DNA of 64,000 bases from JBEDUK01 sp963781595. GTDB taxonomy: Bacteria; Actinomycetota; UBA4738. The notes under the pieces were generated by a model, which was not told the origin of the DNA, made no database searches, and worked only from the letters and a program-made list of their open reading frames with translations. Positions 11,850 to 21,194 of the stretch are shown here, piece by piece. The translations under genes and the position numbers were made by a program. Where the stretch lies: positions 124,001-188,000 of the forward strand of contig CAWAGG010000006.1 in assembly GCA_963781595.1 (NCBI GenBank), read 5' to 3'. Each line of letters opens with the position of its first letter. Positions within the stretch are counted from its first letter, which is position 1.

Positions 11850-13730
11850 TTACCCCCCGAACTCCACCAAACGCTCGGCCAGGATCAGTCGGCCGGCGGC
11901 TTCCAGCATCGCCAGGTGCGAGAACGCCTGCGGGAAGTTCCCCAGGTGGTGGCCGGTGTCGGTGTCGAACTCCTCCGCGTACAGACCGAGCGGCGACGCC
12001 ACCCGGAGGAGCCGTTCGAGCAAGTCTCGGGCACGCTGCTGCTCACCGATGACCGCGAGGGCAGAGACGAGCCAGAACGAGCAGATCAGGAACGTTCCTT
12101 CCTTGCCCGAGAGGCCGTCGTCGGTCTGATCGGTCCGATACCGGAGCACGAACCCGTCCTCGGTCAGCTCGTCGGCGATCGCCAGCACCGTCGCCCGCAG
12201 CCGCTCGTCGTCCTCGGGCAGGAACCCGAAGATCGCGGCGAGGAGTACCGAGGCATCCAACGACTTCGCCCCGTAGTACTGAGTGAGGACCCCTCGATCG
12301 TCGACGCCGTTGGCGAGCACGTCGGCACGGATCTCGTCCGCCGTGGTTCGCCACGAGGCCTGCAGATCGGGTTCGCCGCGGATCTCGGCCAGCTTGGCGG
12401 CGCGGTCCATCGCGACCCAGCACATGAGCTTCGACGACACGTACTGCTGCGGCGCACCGCGCGCTTCCCAGATGCCCTGGTCGGGCTCCTTCCACACGCG
12501 CGTGGCACACGACGCCTGCGCCTCGACGATGGGCCAGAGACGCCGCGGCAGCCGCTCGCTCCGCCTCGTGTGCAACAGGATCGAGTCCAGCACAGCTCCG
12601 TAGACGTCGTTCTGACGCTGGTTCCACGCGCCGTTGCCGACGCGCACCGGCCGCGCGCCCCGATACCCCGACAGGTCGTCGCGCGTGGTCTCGGTCAGGT
12701 CACGACGACCGTCGATCCCATACATGATCTGCAGCGAACCGTCCTCGGTCGCCTCGACATCGGCGACGAACTGCATGAACTCCTCGGCCTCCCAGTCCAG
12801 TTGCAACATGTGCAAGGCCTGCAGCGTGAACGTGGTGTCGCGGATCCATGTGTAGCGGTAATCCCAGTTGCGCTCCCCGCCCGGGGACTCGGGAAGCGAC
12901 GTTGTGAGCGCCGCGACAGTCGCGCCCGTCGGCATGTACGTGAGGCCCTTGATCGCAAGCGCGGAACGCTCGATCCACGGACGCCACTGATGGTCGATCG
13001 CCCGGGCTCCGTCCAGCCAGCCACGCCAGAACGCGACGGTGCGGTCGATCCGCGCCCGGGCGGCTTCCTCGTCGTCGGGGGTCGTCAGGCTCTCGGCCCA
13101 GGACAGCGCGCAGTACAGGCGCTCGCCGGCGCCGAGGACATGCCGCGCGCGCACGCGCTCTCCTTCGATCCCAAGCGCCATGTCGGTCGCGAGACGGACG
13201 GTGACGCCCGCACCCGCCGCATCGGCGGCGTGGCGACCTTCGCCGGCGAGGGACCACGAGGCGGACGTCCGCCCATAATCGAGCTGGGGATCACAGACAA
13301 GTTCCATCTCGACGCGGCCTGCGAGGCACCGCACCGTCCTCACGAGCATGTGGTCGGCGTCGTCGTCGGCCGGCGGTCGGGTATGAGGCGTCACCGCGTC
13401 GTCGCCTTCGCGAGGTCCCATGGTCAGCGCGTCACGGACCTCCACCCATCCGCCCGCGGTTCGCCACGTGGTGACGAGGACGTTCGTCCCGGACTCATAG
13501 GCGCGCGCCGCGGGGACGTTCGTCCCGAAGGGCGCCAACCGGAACCTGCCGGCCTCCCGATCGAGCAACGCGCCGAACACGCTCGGTGCGTCGAAGCTGG
13601 GTACGCACAGCCACTCGACCGACCCGTCGGCCGCGACGAGCGCCCCCGTGTGGCAGTCGGACAGGAACGCGTACGAGTCGATCGGTGGGAATGGCGAGGG
13701 CATCGCTGCGCTCTGCGCGTGTCCGTTCAC
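11850..13730 (-). CDS. Glycoside hydrolase family 15 protein (glucoamylase/trehalase-like)
   Basis: Predicted 626-residue alpha-glucosidase. The N-terminal beta-sandwich begins with PIDSYAFLSDCHTGALVAADGSVEWLCVPSFDAPSVF (key part SVEWLC..FDAPSVF), typical of GH15 trehalase/glucoamylase-like proteins. The catalytic (alpha/alpha)6 domain has NWDYRYTWIRDTTFTLQAL near residue 290 and a C-terminal EEFDTDTGHHLGNFPQAFSHLA block. No signal peptide is seen, so it acts in the cytoplasm, perhaps on trehalose or maltodextrin. The GTG start at 13730 is preceded by GGAGGTGG at good spacing. Confidence 0.87.
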   Translation of the reverse strand: MNGHAQSAAMPSPFPPIDSYAFLSDCHTGALVAADGSVEWLCVPSFDAPSVFGALLDREAGRFRLAPFGTNVPAARAYESGTNVLVTTWRTAGGWVEVRDALTMGPREGDDAVTPHTRPPADDDADHMLVRTVRCLAGRVEMELVCDPQLDYGRTSASWSLAGEGRHAADAAGAGVTVRLATDMALGIEGERVRARHVLGAGERLYCALSWAESLTTPDDEEAARARIDRTVAFWRGWLDGARAIDHQWRPWIERSALAIKGLTYMPTGATVAALTTSLPESPGGERNWDYRYTWIRDTTFTLQALHMLQLDWEAEEFMQFVADVEATEDGSLQIMYGIDGRRDLTETTRDDLSGYRGARPVRVGNGAWNQRQNDVYGAVLDSILLHTRRSERLPRRLWPIVEAQASCATRVWKEPDQGIWEARGAPQQYVSSKLMCWVAMDRAAKLAEIRGEPDLQASWRTTADEIRADVLANGVDDRGVLTQYYGAKSLDASVLLAAIFGFLPEDDERLRATVLAIADELTEDGFVLRYRTDQTDDGLSGKEGTFLICSFWLVSALAVIGEQQRARDLLERLLRVASPLGLYAEEFDTDTGHHLGNFPQAFSHLAMLEAAGRLILAERLVEFGG

Positions 13731-13746
13731 GGGTCCACCTCCGCCG

Positions 13747-15300
13747 CTACCGCAGCCGCTCGGTCAGGTGCTCACCGACGCGGATCGCGTTCGCCATCGC
13801 GGTCAGCGCCGGGTTCACCGCGCCGATGCTCGGGAAGAAGCTCGTGTCGACGACGTACAGGTTGTCGAGCTCGTGTGCCTTGCAATCGGGGTCGAGCACC
13901 GACTTCGCCGGATCCGTGCCGAACCGGCACGTCCCGGCCTGGTGCGCCACGCCGGCGATCGGGATGCTCATGTGCATGTAGAAGTTCTTGTCCAGCACGT
14001 GATGCTGAGCCAAGCCGGAGTGGTTCAGGATCTCCTTCACTTCGTGGTACAGCCGATCGGCCTCCTCGTCGTTCGTCGAGCGGTACGCGAGGTGAACGCT
14101 GCCCTCGTCGTCGAGCGTGACGCGGTTCTCGGGCAGCGGCAGATCCTCGGTCGTGAGCCAAAAGTCCACCGCGTGCTTCGCCACGTCGCCCAGGGTCCAT
14201 CGCGGCGCAAGCATCGTGAGCTTCGGCTCCTCGCCCTTCATCGCCGACGCGTTCGACTTACCGACCATCTGGATGTTGCCGACGGGCCACTCGAAGTCCT
14301 TCGCGCCAAGGTAGAAGTCGTTGATCGCGAGCGTCTTTTGGAACACCGTGTCGTTCGATTCCTTGTCGAGCGCCACGATGGCCTTGCTGTTGTGGAACAT
14401 GTAGTTGCGCCCCACCTGGTCGGACCCGTTCGCCAGGCCGTTCGGGTGCTCGTCGTTCGCGGAGGCGAGCAGCAGCTTCGCGGAGTTGGACGCTCCCGCG
14501 GAGACGACGACGATGTCCGCCTCGTACACCTCGCGCTGGCCGTCGCGGTCCGTGACCACGCCGGTCACGGTCCTGCCGGTCGGGTCGGTCTCCAGCTTGA
14601 CGACCTGGGCGCCGACGATGAGTGTCACGTTCGGATGTTCGAGCGCGGGCCGGACGGCGATCGTCTCCGCGTCGGATTTCGCGTGGACCAGACACGGGTA
14701 GCCGTCGCACCAGGTGCACCGGATGCACGTGCTGCGCGCACGCTCGGCCTCGTCCAACAGGATCCCGCACGGCGCGTGGAACGGCTGGTAGCCGGCCTTC
14801 TCCAGGCCGTCCGAAAGCTGTTGGATCCTCGGCTCGTGCGAGACCGCAGGCCATGGGTACTGGGTGCTCCAAGCGCCCTCCGTCGGGTCCTCGCCGTGGT
14901 TCCCATGGACCTGGTAGAGGTGCTCGGCCTTCGTGTACCAAGGTTCGAAGTCGTCGTAGCTGAGCGGCCACGCTGGCGAGATGCCGTCGACGTGCTTCAG
15001 CTCGCCGAAGTCCTGCGGGCGCAGGCGGTAGAGCGCCGCGCCGTAGAGCTTCGTCGCGCCACCGACGAAGTAGTGCACCTGCGGCTGGAACGCCTTCCCA
15101 TCCGGCGCGTACCACGTGTCCTTCGAGATGTACCGACCGTCGACGAACACGGCGTCGGGGTCCCAGTTCTCCATCTGGCGCGGGAGGTAGTCTCCGCGTT
15201 CGATCAGCAGGACCTTCTTCCCGGAGGGAGCGAGTGTGTGGGCGAGGGTGCCACCACCCGCTCCGGTGCCGATGACGATGACATCGAACCTGCCGGTCAC
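13747..15300 (-). CDS. GMC-family FAD-dependent oxidoreductase
   Basis: Flavoprotein of the glucose-methanol-choline family, 517 residues. The FAD motif DVIVIGTGAGGGTLAHTLA is at the N-terminus. The GMC C-terminal domain holds HQAGTCRFGTDP and GAVNPALTAMANAIRVGEHL, with the conserved His and Asn. I chose the GTG at 15300 rather than 15309 because GGAGGTGG lies at the right distance upstream of it. Homologues oxidise sugar alcohols or aldoses. Beside glucose enzymes it may oxidise a sugar, but the substrate cannot be read from sequence. No Tat or Sec signal is visible. Confidence 0.85.
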   Translation of the reverse strand: MTGRFDVIVIGTGAGGGTLAHTLAPSGKKVLLIERGDYLPRQMENWDPDAVFVDGRYISKDTWYAPDGKAFQPQVHYFVGGATKLYGAALYRLRPQDFGELKHVDGISPAWPLSYDDFEPWYTKAEHLYQVHGNHGEDPTEGAWSTQYPWPAVSHEPRIQQLSDGLEKAGYQPFHAPCGILLDEAERARSTCIRCTWCDGYPCLVHAKSDAETIAVRPALEHPNVTLIVGAQVVKLETDPTGRTVTGVVTDRDGQREVYEADIVVVSAGASNSAKLLLASANDEHPNGLANGSDQVGRNYMFHNSKAIVALDKESNDTVFQKTLAINDFYLGAKDFEWPVGNIQMVGKSNASAMKGEEPKLTMLAPRWTLGDVAKHAVDFWLTTEDLPLPENRVTLDDEGSVHLAYRSTNDEEADRLYHEVKEILNHSGLAQHHVLDKNFYMHMSIPIAGVAHQAGTCRFGTDPAKSVLDPDCKAHELDNLYVVDTSFFPSIGAVNPALTAMANAIRVGEHLTERLR

Positions 15301-15591
15301 GGGAACCACCTCCGATCGGGTAGCCGACGATCTCCCGACCTGCGGGCACGCTGATGACCTCGCGTCTTGAGGACGGTACGCCCGGCGCGCTGGAAGCGCA
15401 AAACGGCGATCCTCGCCGATCGACGGGAGCGCCGTGACGGACAGAGGTGTCGCGGCTCAGAGCGGGGTGGGAGCTGCGTCGCGTCGATCGGCGAAGTCTC
15501 TCCTTCGAGCGGCCGGACTGGGTGTCCGAGCGATGAACGTCCGGCGAACGTCACAGCCTGCGGGCGAACGTGGCGCGTCGGGATCGACGAG

Positions 15592-15678
15592 CGGGGGGAC
15601 AGGGATTCGAACCCTGGAGGGACTCGCGCCCCTAGCGGTTTTCAAGACCGCCGCCTTCGGCCGCTCGGCCATCCCCCC
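15592..15678 (-). tRNA. tRNA-Ser (anticodon UGA)
   Basis: 87-nt tRNA read from the minus strand. The acceptor stem GGGGGGA/TCCCCCC is fully paired, with discriminator G73 as expected for serine. The anticodon stem GCGGT/ACCGC encloses loop CTTGAAA, giving anticodon TGA. There is a long variable arm, typical of class II tRNAs, and a T-arm CAGGGTTCGAATCCCTG. CCA is not encoded. Confidence 0.96.
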
Positions 15679-15727
15679 GGGGCGAGTCTACGTGAGCACC
15701 GGCCGGCCGACGGACGCCCGGCGAGCG

Positions 15728-17761
15728 TCAGGGTTGGCCGAACACGACCTGCGTCGACGGGAAGTCCACGTGCAGCGGGATCACCCCGCCGGGCAGCAGC
15801 AGATCCAGCCCGTCCGGGTAACTCAGCAGGTTCGCTCCCTTCCCCGCGTGGTCGTTCCGCCCGTACTGCCACACGATCCGGTCCGTCGCCGGGTCGATCA
15901 GGATCACCCGGTGCCGGAAGTCGTCGTTGACCGCGACCAGCCCGTTCGGGAGGGGCGCCGCGAGGCTCGGGTGGTTCAGCAGACCGGGACCGCTGGTCGG
16001 GCGGTACGACCAGAGCACCCTCCCCGTGCTGGTGAACCGCACGATCGCGCCCGGGTACTCGTAGTCCACCGACAGGAACGAGCCGTCCGCCAGCTGCTGC
16101 GGGTCCGACGGTACCTTCAGTCCGGGCACCTGCAGCTGCCAGACGGGCGTGCCATCCGGGCGCACCTCGTCGACCCATCCCCAGTGCAGCTCCGAGAGCA
16201 GGAGGTCCCCGTTCGCGAGCGGCGTGTCGCCGTTCGGATACCCGACCGTTCCGGGCAGGCCGTGCTTGCAGACGCCGTTCGTCCCGATCTGATGGTCGGG
16301 TTCGCCGGCGGCGTCGAAGAACAGGATCCGGCAGTTCTTCGCGTCCGCGACCACGGCCCCGCCGCCGGGCAGCGGGTACATGTCGTCCGGCTGGTGGAGG
16401 TATCCGTGCGCCGAGCCCGGGACGCCCTGGTGTCCGTACTGCCAGATCACCTTCCCGCTCGGGTACGCGATCTCGATCGCGGTGTCGTTCTCCTCCTCGT
16501 TCATCAGGATCGCGTGGCCGCCGTGCACCCAGAACGCGTCGTCCGGGAAGTAGAAGCGCCCTGGCGGCTTCGGCAGCGACGGCGACGGGTAGCGCCAGAT
16601 GACCTTCTTGTCCGCGCCCATCACCAGGATCTGGTCGTTGCCCCGGTCAGCGATCACCATCAACCCGGCGAACGGACGCTCGCTGCGGTCCGCGGCCGAT
16701 CCGGACGCCGCGGCGGACGGGCTGGGCGCGCCGGTCGGCGCCGTGGTCGGCGCGGCGGGGACCAGGCGCGCCCGTTCGACCTGAGCCACGGACCCCTCGC
16801 GACGGCCCCCCAACAGCCAGGCCGAACCGTGCGCGAGGGCGACGCCGGCATCGGACAGCGCCTTCGCCAGCGAGCCCGCGGGCCGAACGGTCCCGCCGAT
16901 CGGATCGACGACGCTCACGCCGCCGACCGCGTGGTCGGCGGCGTTCCGCCCGCCCGCCACGTACACCTTCCCGCCCAGCGTGAACGCCGCTGCGTGTCCG
17001 ACGGGCGCGGGGAGGTCGCCGATCCGGGTCACCGCCGCCTTCGACGGATCGAACACGTACACGGCGGACGTGGGCCCGGCCGCCGAGTCGCCCCCGGCGA
17101 TCACCAGCCGCGACCCCACCGCGGCCACCGCCGGATAGCGCAGACCCTCGGGGAGCTCTCCTGCCCGCTCGAACCCGGTGCCGTCGACGGTGGCGTAGAT
17201 CCACCGCTGCGGTGTGGTGCCGTCCCAGCCGCCCACCAGGTACACCGCGCCCCCGGTCGAGGCGCCGGCCAGATCCGACAGCGCGATCGGGAGGTGTCCG
17301 ACCACCGAGCTCTTGGCCGTCGACGGATCGAACGCCTGCACCGCGTCGCTGCTCTCGCCGGCCCCTCCACCGAAGACGAACAACGAGCCGCCGATCATCG
17401 CCCCGGCCGCGTCGTGGAACGCTAGGGGAACGGACCCGAGCCGCGTCAGCACGCCCGTGCCCGGATCCAGCGCGAACACGCCGGAGGCCGAGGTCCCCGA
17501 TGCCCCCAGGCCGCCCGCGATCAGGATCCTGCTCCCGTCCACGACGGCGACCTCACGCTCGATGGGCGCAGCGAGGGCGTACGGGGCCGCGGTGACGAGC
17601 AGACGCCGCGCCGAGGCGGTCGCGGCCGGGTCGGTCGAACCGGCCGTCGTCGGGCGCGTTCCCGTCCCGGAACCCCCGGTGCAGCCGACCCCGAGCAGTG
17701 CAACGGTGGCCGCCGTCACGATCGCACGCAGCCGCCGACCGACCCACGGGGAACCAGGCAT
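15728..17761 (-). CDS. Lipoprotein with kelch-type and arylsulfotransferase-like beta-propellers
   Basis: Predicted 677-residue exported lipoprotein. The N-terminus has a signal peptide ending in the lipobox LGVGC. Residues about 60-330 contain repeated kelch-like units, each with a GG and a later W or Y (for example VYLVGGWDGTT, VYVAGGRNAADHAVGG). The C-terminal 340 residues have ILVMGADKKVIWRYPSP, FWVHGGHAILMNEEENDTAIEI and DHQIG, resembling arylsulfotransferase or PQQ-type propellers. I do not see proof of sulfotransferase activity. It is monocistronic, downstream of its own promoter region and close to the tRNA gene. Function unknown, probably binding or sensing at the cell surface. Confidence 0.75.
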   Translation of the reverse strand: MPGSPWVGRRLRAIVTAATVALLGVGCTGGSGTGTRPTTAGSTDPAATASARRLLVTAAPYALAAPIEREVAVVDGSRILIAGGLGASGTSASGVFALDPGTGVLTRLGSVPLAFHDAAGAMIGGSLFVFGGGAGESSDAVQAFDPSTAKSSVVGHLPIALSDLAGASTGGAVYLVGGWDGTTPQRWIYATVDGTGFERAGELPEGLRYPAVAAVGSRLVIAGGDSAAGPTSAVYVFDPSKAAVTRIGDLPAPVGHAAAFTLGGKVYVAGGRNAADHAVGGVSVVDPIGGTVRPAGSLAKALSDAGVALAHGSAWLLGGRREGSVAQVERARLVPAAPTTAPTGAPSPSAAASGSAADRSERPFAGLMVIADRGNDQILVMGADKKVIWRYPSPSLPKPPGRFYFPDDAFWVHGGHAILMNEEENDTAIEIAYPSGKVIWQYGHQGVPGSAHGYLHQPDDMYPLPGGGAVVADAKNCRILFFDAAGEPDHQIGTNGVCKHGLPGTVGYPNGDTPLANGDLLLSELHWGWVDEVRPDGTPVWQLQVPGLKVPSDPQQLADGSFLSVDYEYPGAIVRFTSTGRVLWSYRPTSGPGLLNHPSLAAPLPNGLVAVNDDFRHRVILIDPATDRIVWQYGRNDHAGKGANLLSYPDGLDLLLPGGVIPLHVDFPSTQVVFGQP

Positions 17762-17896
17762 CGTGCCGGCTACCGTACGGGCTCGATCACGCGCCCACCC
17801 GCGGCTTCATACCGTTCTCTAACCGTTCGCGTGGCAGCGCGCTCGATGCGATGAGGCGTCGCCAGCATGCCTGCCGCGCGCCGGTATCCTCGCGAC

Positions 17897-18628
17897 GTGG
17901 ACGACAAGCAGGCCGCCCGGGAGTTCGTCTGGTCACGGATGCAGGCGGCGCACGTCGCACGGTTCCCGGGCGCCAGCGGTCGGATCCCGAACTTCGTCGG
18001 TGCGGAATCCGCCGCTCGGCTCCTGGCCGGGACGCCCGAGTGGCGCCGGGCTGCCACGATGAAGTCGAACCCCGACGCGCCCCAGCTCCCCGTCCGGGCG
18101 GCGGCCCTCGCCTACCGCATCGTCGTGTTCATGGCCGTCCCGCGCCTGCGGACGCCGACGCCGTTCCTCCGGCTCGATCCGGCGGAGCTGACCGTGGGTC
18201 CGAGGGCGGCGGCGTCGATCTCCGGCTCCGCGACGCACGGCCGGCCGACGGCGATCGGCGACCTTCCCCACATCGACCTGATCGTCTGCGGATCCGTCGC
18301 CGTGAACCGGCGCGGCACCCGGATCGGGAAGGGCGGCGGATACTCGGATCTGGAGTTCGCCCTGCTCCAAGAGGTAAAGCTACTTGACGATTCGACCGTC
18401 GTCGCGACGACCGTTCATCCGCTGCAGGTCCTGGACGACGCGCTGCCCGAGACGGAGCATGACTTCCGCGTCGACCTGATCGTCACGCCGGACGACGTGA
18501 TCCGAACGCCCCGGGCCGAAGCGCGCCGGCGGCGGCCGCCGGGCATCCTGTGGGATCACATGGACGCGGCCCGGGTCGAGGCGATCCCGGTTCTGCGCGC
18601 GATGGCGCCCGACGGCGTCGCCAGTTAG
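17897..18628 (+). CDS. 5-formyltetrahydrofolate cyclo-ligase-like protein
   Basis: About 243 residues, related to the 5-FCL/MTHFS fold that converts 5-formyl-THF to 5,10-methenyl-THF with ATP. The hallmark GKGGGYSDLE loop, which binds ATP phosphate, is at about residues 145-155. FVWSRMQ at the start resembles the longer MTHFS-domain subgroup rather than classic YgfA. I chose the GTG at 17897, preceded by a TATCCT -10-like element only 11 bases upstream, so the mRNA is probably leaderless. The 3' end overlaps the convergent AsnC-domain gene by 4 bases. Confidence 0.75.
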   Translation: MDDKQAAREFVWSRMQAAHVARFPGASGRIPNFVGAESAARLLAGTPEWRRAATMKSNPDAPQLPVRAAALAYRIVVFMAVPRLRTPTPFLRLDPAELTVGPRAAASISGSATHGRPTAIGDLPHIDLIVCGSVAVNRRGTRIGKGGGYSDLEFALLQEVKLLDDSTVVATTVHPLQVLDDALPETEHDFRVDLIVTPDDVIRTPRAEARRRRPPGILWDHMDAARVEAIPVLRAMAPDGVAS

Positions 18629-18858
18629 AGCCGAACGATCGGGCAGGTCAGCGTCCGGGTGACGCCGTCGACCTCCTGGATCTTGATCAGCACGGCCTGG
18701 GAGAGCGTGTCGAGGTTCTTCCCCTCCGCTCGCGCGATCACGTCGTAGGGACCCGTCACCGCGTCGACCGCCGTCACGCCGGCGATCTTCCGGACCTCCT
18801 CGTTCACGTGCGAGCTCTTGCCGACCTCGGTCTGGATCAGGATGTACGCGTCTGCCAT
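18625..18858 (-). CDS. Stand-alone Lrp/AsnC ligand-binding (RAM) domain protein
   Basis: 77-residue protein that is a complete AsnC-type effector-binding domain (beta-alpha-beta-beta-alpha-beta) without the DNA-binding helix-turn-helix. The family pattern VNEEVRKIAGVTAVDAVTGPYDVIARAEG is present; its key elements are V..V..VTGPYDV. Such stand-alone domains (SraA-like) form oligomers that bind amino acids and may modulate full-length Lrp regulators. It lies 31 bases downstream of the MetE C-half gene on the same strand, so it may be co-transcribed with the methionine synthase genes. Confidence 0.85.
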   Translation of the reverse strand: MADAYILIQTEVGKSSHVNEEVRKIAGVTAVDAVTGPYDVIARAEGKNLDTLSQAVLIKIQEVDGVTRTLTCPIVRL

Positions 18859-18889
18859 CGCCGCCTCCTTCGCTCCTCGGTCGCGTTCC

Positions 18890-20110
18890 CTACAGCCCGA
18901 GCACGTCCTTCGCCATCGCCGTTCCCTCGACCATGTTCGTCAGCTTCGCCAGGGCCACGTCCCACGACCGCGTCCGAAGGCCGCAATCCGGCATCACGTG
19001 GATGCGCGTGGGGTCGTCGAACACCTGCACCGCGTATAGCACGCGGTCACGGACCAGCTCGGGTGGCTCGACGAAGTCGGTGTGGATGTCGAGCACGCCG
19101 AGCCCGAGCGCTGGGTGGTACGGGAGGTCGCGGAACCGCCGGATCACCTCGTACCCGGGACGCGCGTCGTCGGTCGTTCCCAGGTCGCGCGAGTCATCGT
19201 TCGCGAAGCCGACCGCGAATTGCCGGCATTCGGTCATGCCCTCGATCGCGGGGAAGAACAGGTTGTAGTCCGAGAAGCACAGGTGCGTGGTGAACACGGC
19301 GCCGTCGAGCCCGCGCACGCTCTCGTTGAACGACTCGACGAACAGGTCCAGCTCGTCGGGGCCGGTCGAGCCCGCGGGCTCGTCGACCTGGAGCCACTGC
19401 GCACCGTCGGCGATCAGGGCCTCGAGGTTCGGTCTGATCAGGTTCCGCGCGACGTCGACGATCATCTGGCGCCGGGCCCCCTTACGGGCAGCGTGACGCT
19501 CCTTCGACGAGCCACCCAGGGCCGTGTCGGTCAGGTACGTCTCATCGAACGACCAGTCGGCGATCGTGTACGCGCCGGTGATCGGGACCTTCAGCGCCGC
19601 CGTCGCGATCGACTTCAGGAACGTGAACTCCTCGTTGTGGTACGGCTCGCGCAGCGAGATCGGGCCGGTGACCGCTGCCTTCGAGTAGTACTTGTTGTCG
19701 AAGCTCCGGACGCTCCCGCGCCATTCGAATCCGCCCGCGAACGCGACGGCGCCCGCGTACATCTCGAAGCGTTGCTGCTCGCCGTCGTAGACCACGTCGA
19801 GGCCGGCCTTCTCCTCGAGCGCCAGGCCGTAGCGGCTGGACCAGCGCTTCAGGTCGTCCTTCTGGTCCTTCGACGGAGGCGTCGTCTGCGCGGCGCGCAC
19901 CAGGTCGACGACCTGCTCGTAGCCGTCCACGCTCAGGCGTTCGCCCCAGGCGCGGGCGTCCTCGACGTCCTGGTTGACGATCGGGCGGCCCGCGTTCGCC
20001 TTCACGCGCCAGTTCGGCTTCATCAGCGAACCGACCTCGTGGGTGAGGAGCGGCGTGGTGACGAGCTCTTCCGCGGTCCTCGCCGTCCCGGCCTGCGTGT
20101 CGCTGGTCAT
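18890..20110 (-). CDS. MetE C-terminal-domain-like methionine synthase (catalytic half)
   Basis: 406 residues matching the C-terminal, zinc-bearing domain of cobalamin-independent methionine synthase, which moves a methyl group from methyl-THF to homocysteine. The homocysteine region LTHEVGSLMKP is near the N-terminus. Zinc ligands are recognisable: His and Cys in VFTTHLCFSDYN and the late Cys in MPDCGLRTRSW. DEPAGSTGPDEL fits the DEPA motif. The ATG overlaps the stop of the upstream N-domain-like gene as ATGA, and together they resemble a split MetE. It could alternatively be an independent core-MetE using a methyl-corrinoid protein. Confidence 0.78.
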   Translation of the reverse strand: MTSDTQAGTARTAEELVTTPLLTHEVGSLMKPNWRVKANAGRPIVNQDVEDARAWGERLSVDGYEQVVDLVRAAQTTPPSKDQKDDLKRWSSRYGLALEEKAGLDVVYDGEQQRFEMYAGAVAFAGGFEWRGSVRSFDNKYYSKAAVTGPISLREPYHNEEFTFLKSIATAALKVPITGAYTIADWSFDETYLTDTALGGSSKERHAARKGARRQMIVDVARNLIRPNLEALIADGAQWLQVDEPAGSTGPDELDLFVESFNESVRGLDGAVFTTHLCFSDYNLFFPAIEGMTECRQFAVGFANDDSRDLGTTDDARPGYEVIRRFRDLPYHPALGLGVLDIHTDFVEPPELVRDRVLYAVQVFDDPTRIHVMPDCGLRTRSWDVALAKLTNMVEGTAMAKDVLGL

Positions 20111-21078
20111 GATGCGAGCGCCTCCTTCACGCGGGCGGCCGCGTCGCCCAGCACGCGGACCTTCTGGGCCGCGACGGTCGTGGGGAGCATCTCGAGCTCG
20201 CTGTTCGACGACAGGTACAGCGTCGGGGGCTGGAGCCGTTCGGCGACGCGCTGCGCGAACGCGGCGACCTGCGCGGGATCCTCGACCAGCGAGCGACGCC
20301 CGTCGATCGCCCCGGCGAGCACGCCCACGTCCCAGTTCGAACCCAGCGCGTCGAGGTCCGTCTCGACGAAGTCGATCCCGACCGCGTCGACGGGGAGCTT
20401 GCGGAGCCGGTCGGCATGCGGCGCGGCGTCACCGAAGTAGACGTGGAGGACGAGCGCGGCCTCGCGGTCGATCGCGTCGCGGAGCATCCCGAGGCCGTCT
20501 TCGAGCGCCGACCATCCCGCGTCGTCGATCCCCGCGTAGGCGAGGAACGGCTCCTCGAGGTGGATCGCGTCGTAGCCGAGCCCGGTGAGGGCCTGGACCG
20601 TCGGCCGAAGGATCCCGGTCGCGACGTTCCGCAGGACCGCGTCACGATCGGCCGTCGTATGCGCAGCACGCGAGAAGGCGTACGGCGACGGGAGCGAGGC
20701 CACGCGCGGCGACATCAGCGTCGCGCTCGGACGCGTGAGCATGTCCGGCGCGTCGCGCAGCGCGGGCACTTCACCGCCGTCGTTCACCTCCGGTGCGCGG
20801 AAGAACGAGTTGTTGTCGAACCAGCGCACCAAGGTCCGCGCGGGCATCCCGGCAGCCTCGGCCAGCGGCCGGAAGATGTCCTGCCAGGACAGCAGTCCGT
20901 CGGACAGCAGGTCCAGGCCGGCTTCGCGCTGAACCGCGACGAACGCGTGCTCGTCGTCCCTCAGGCGTTCGTCGACGACGTCCTGCGTCGTGCGGCCGCG
21001 TTCGAGGTCGCGCGTGGCGGCGACGACCGCTTCCGAGCGTGGGTAGATCCCGTGTTGGTAGGCGACGACTTCGGTCAC
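20107..21078 (-). CDS. MetE N-terminal-domain-like protein (non-catalytic half)
   Basis: 323 residues. The sequence resembles the N-terminal barrel of MetE rather than its zinc domain: YPRSEAVVAATRDLERG, a REAGLDLLSDGLLSWQDI segment, WFDNNSFFRAPEV (MetE has WFNTNYHYMVPE), HVYFGDA, GAIDGR and the terminal LYLSSNSELEMLP. Zinc-ligand cysteines are absent, as in that domain. I chose the GTG at 21078, preceded by GGAAGGA. It is followed immediately by the catalytic-half gene with a 4-base overlap. A similar two-gene MetE layout is known to me from some archaea. An upstream TATCCT may be the -10 element. Confidence 0.68.
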   Translation of the reverse strand: MTEVVAYQHGIYPRSEAVVAATRDLERGRTTQDVVDERLRDDEHAFVAVQREAGLDLLSDGLLSWQDIFRPLAEAAGMPARTLVRWFDNNSFFRAPEVNDGGEVPALRDAPDMLTRPSATLMSPRVASLPSPYAFSRAAHTTADRDAVLRNVATGILRPTVQALTGLGYDAIHLEEPFLAYAGIDDAGWSALEDGLGMLRDAIDREAALVLHVYFGDAAPHADRLRKLPVDAVGIDFVETDLDALGSNWDVGVLAGAIDGRRSLVEDPAQVAAFAQRVAERLQPPTLYLSSNSELEMLPTTVAAQKVRVLGDAAARVKEALAS

Positions 21079-21194
21079 AATGGTCCTTCCGTTCTCGATG
21101 CCCCCGCTCGTCGGTGACGGTGCGGTGAGCGCACAGGATAGACGAAGCCGTGGGCAGGGAGGTACCGACGGCGACGTCGTGGTCAGGCTGGGGG

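Noticed and set aside
21079..21194. A riboswitch upstream of the split methionine synthase genes
   Set aside because: No SAM, cobalamin or other known aptamer consensus could be recognised in the leader; only a -10-like TATCCT was seen.
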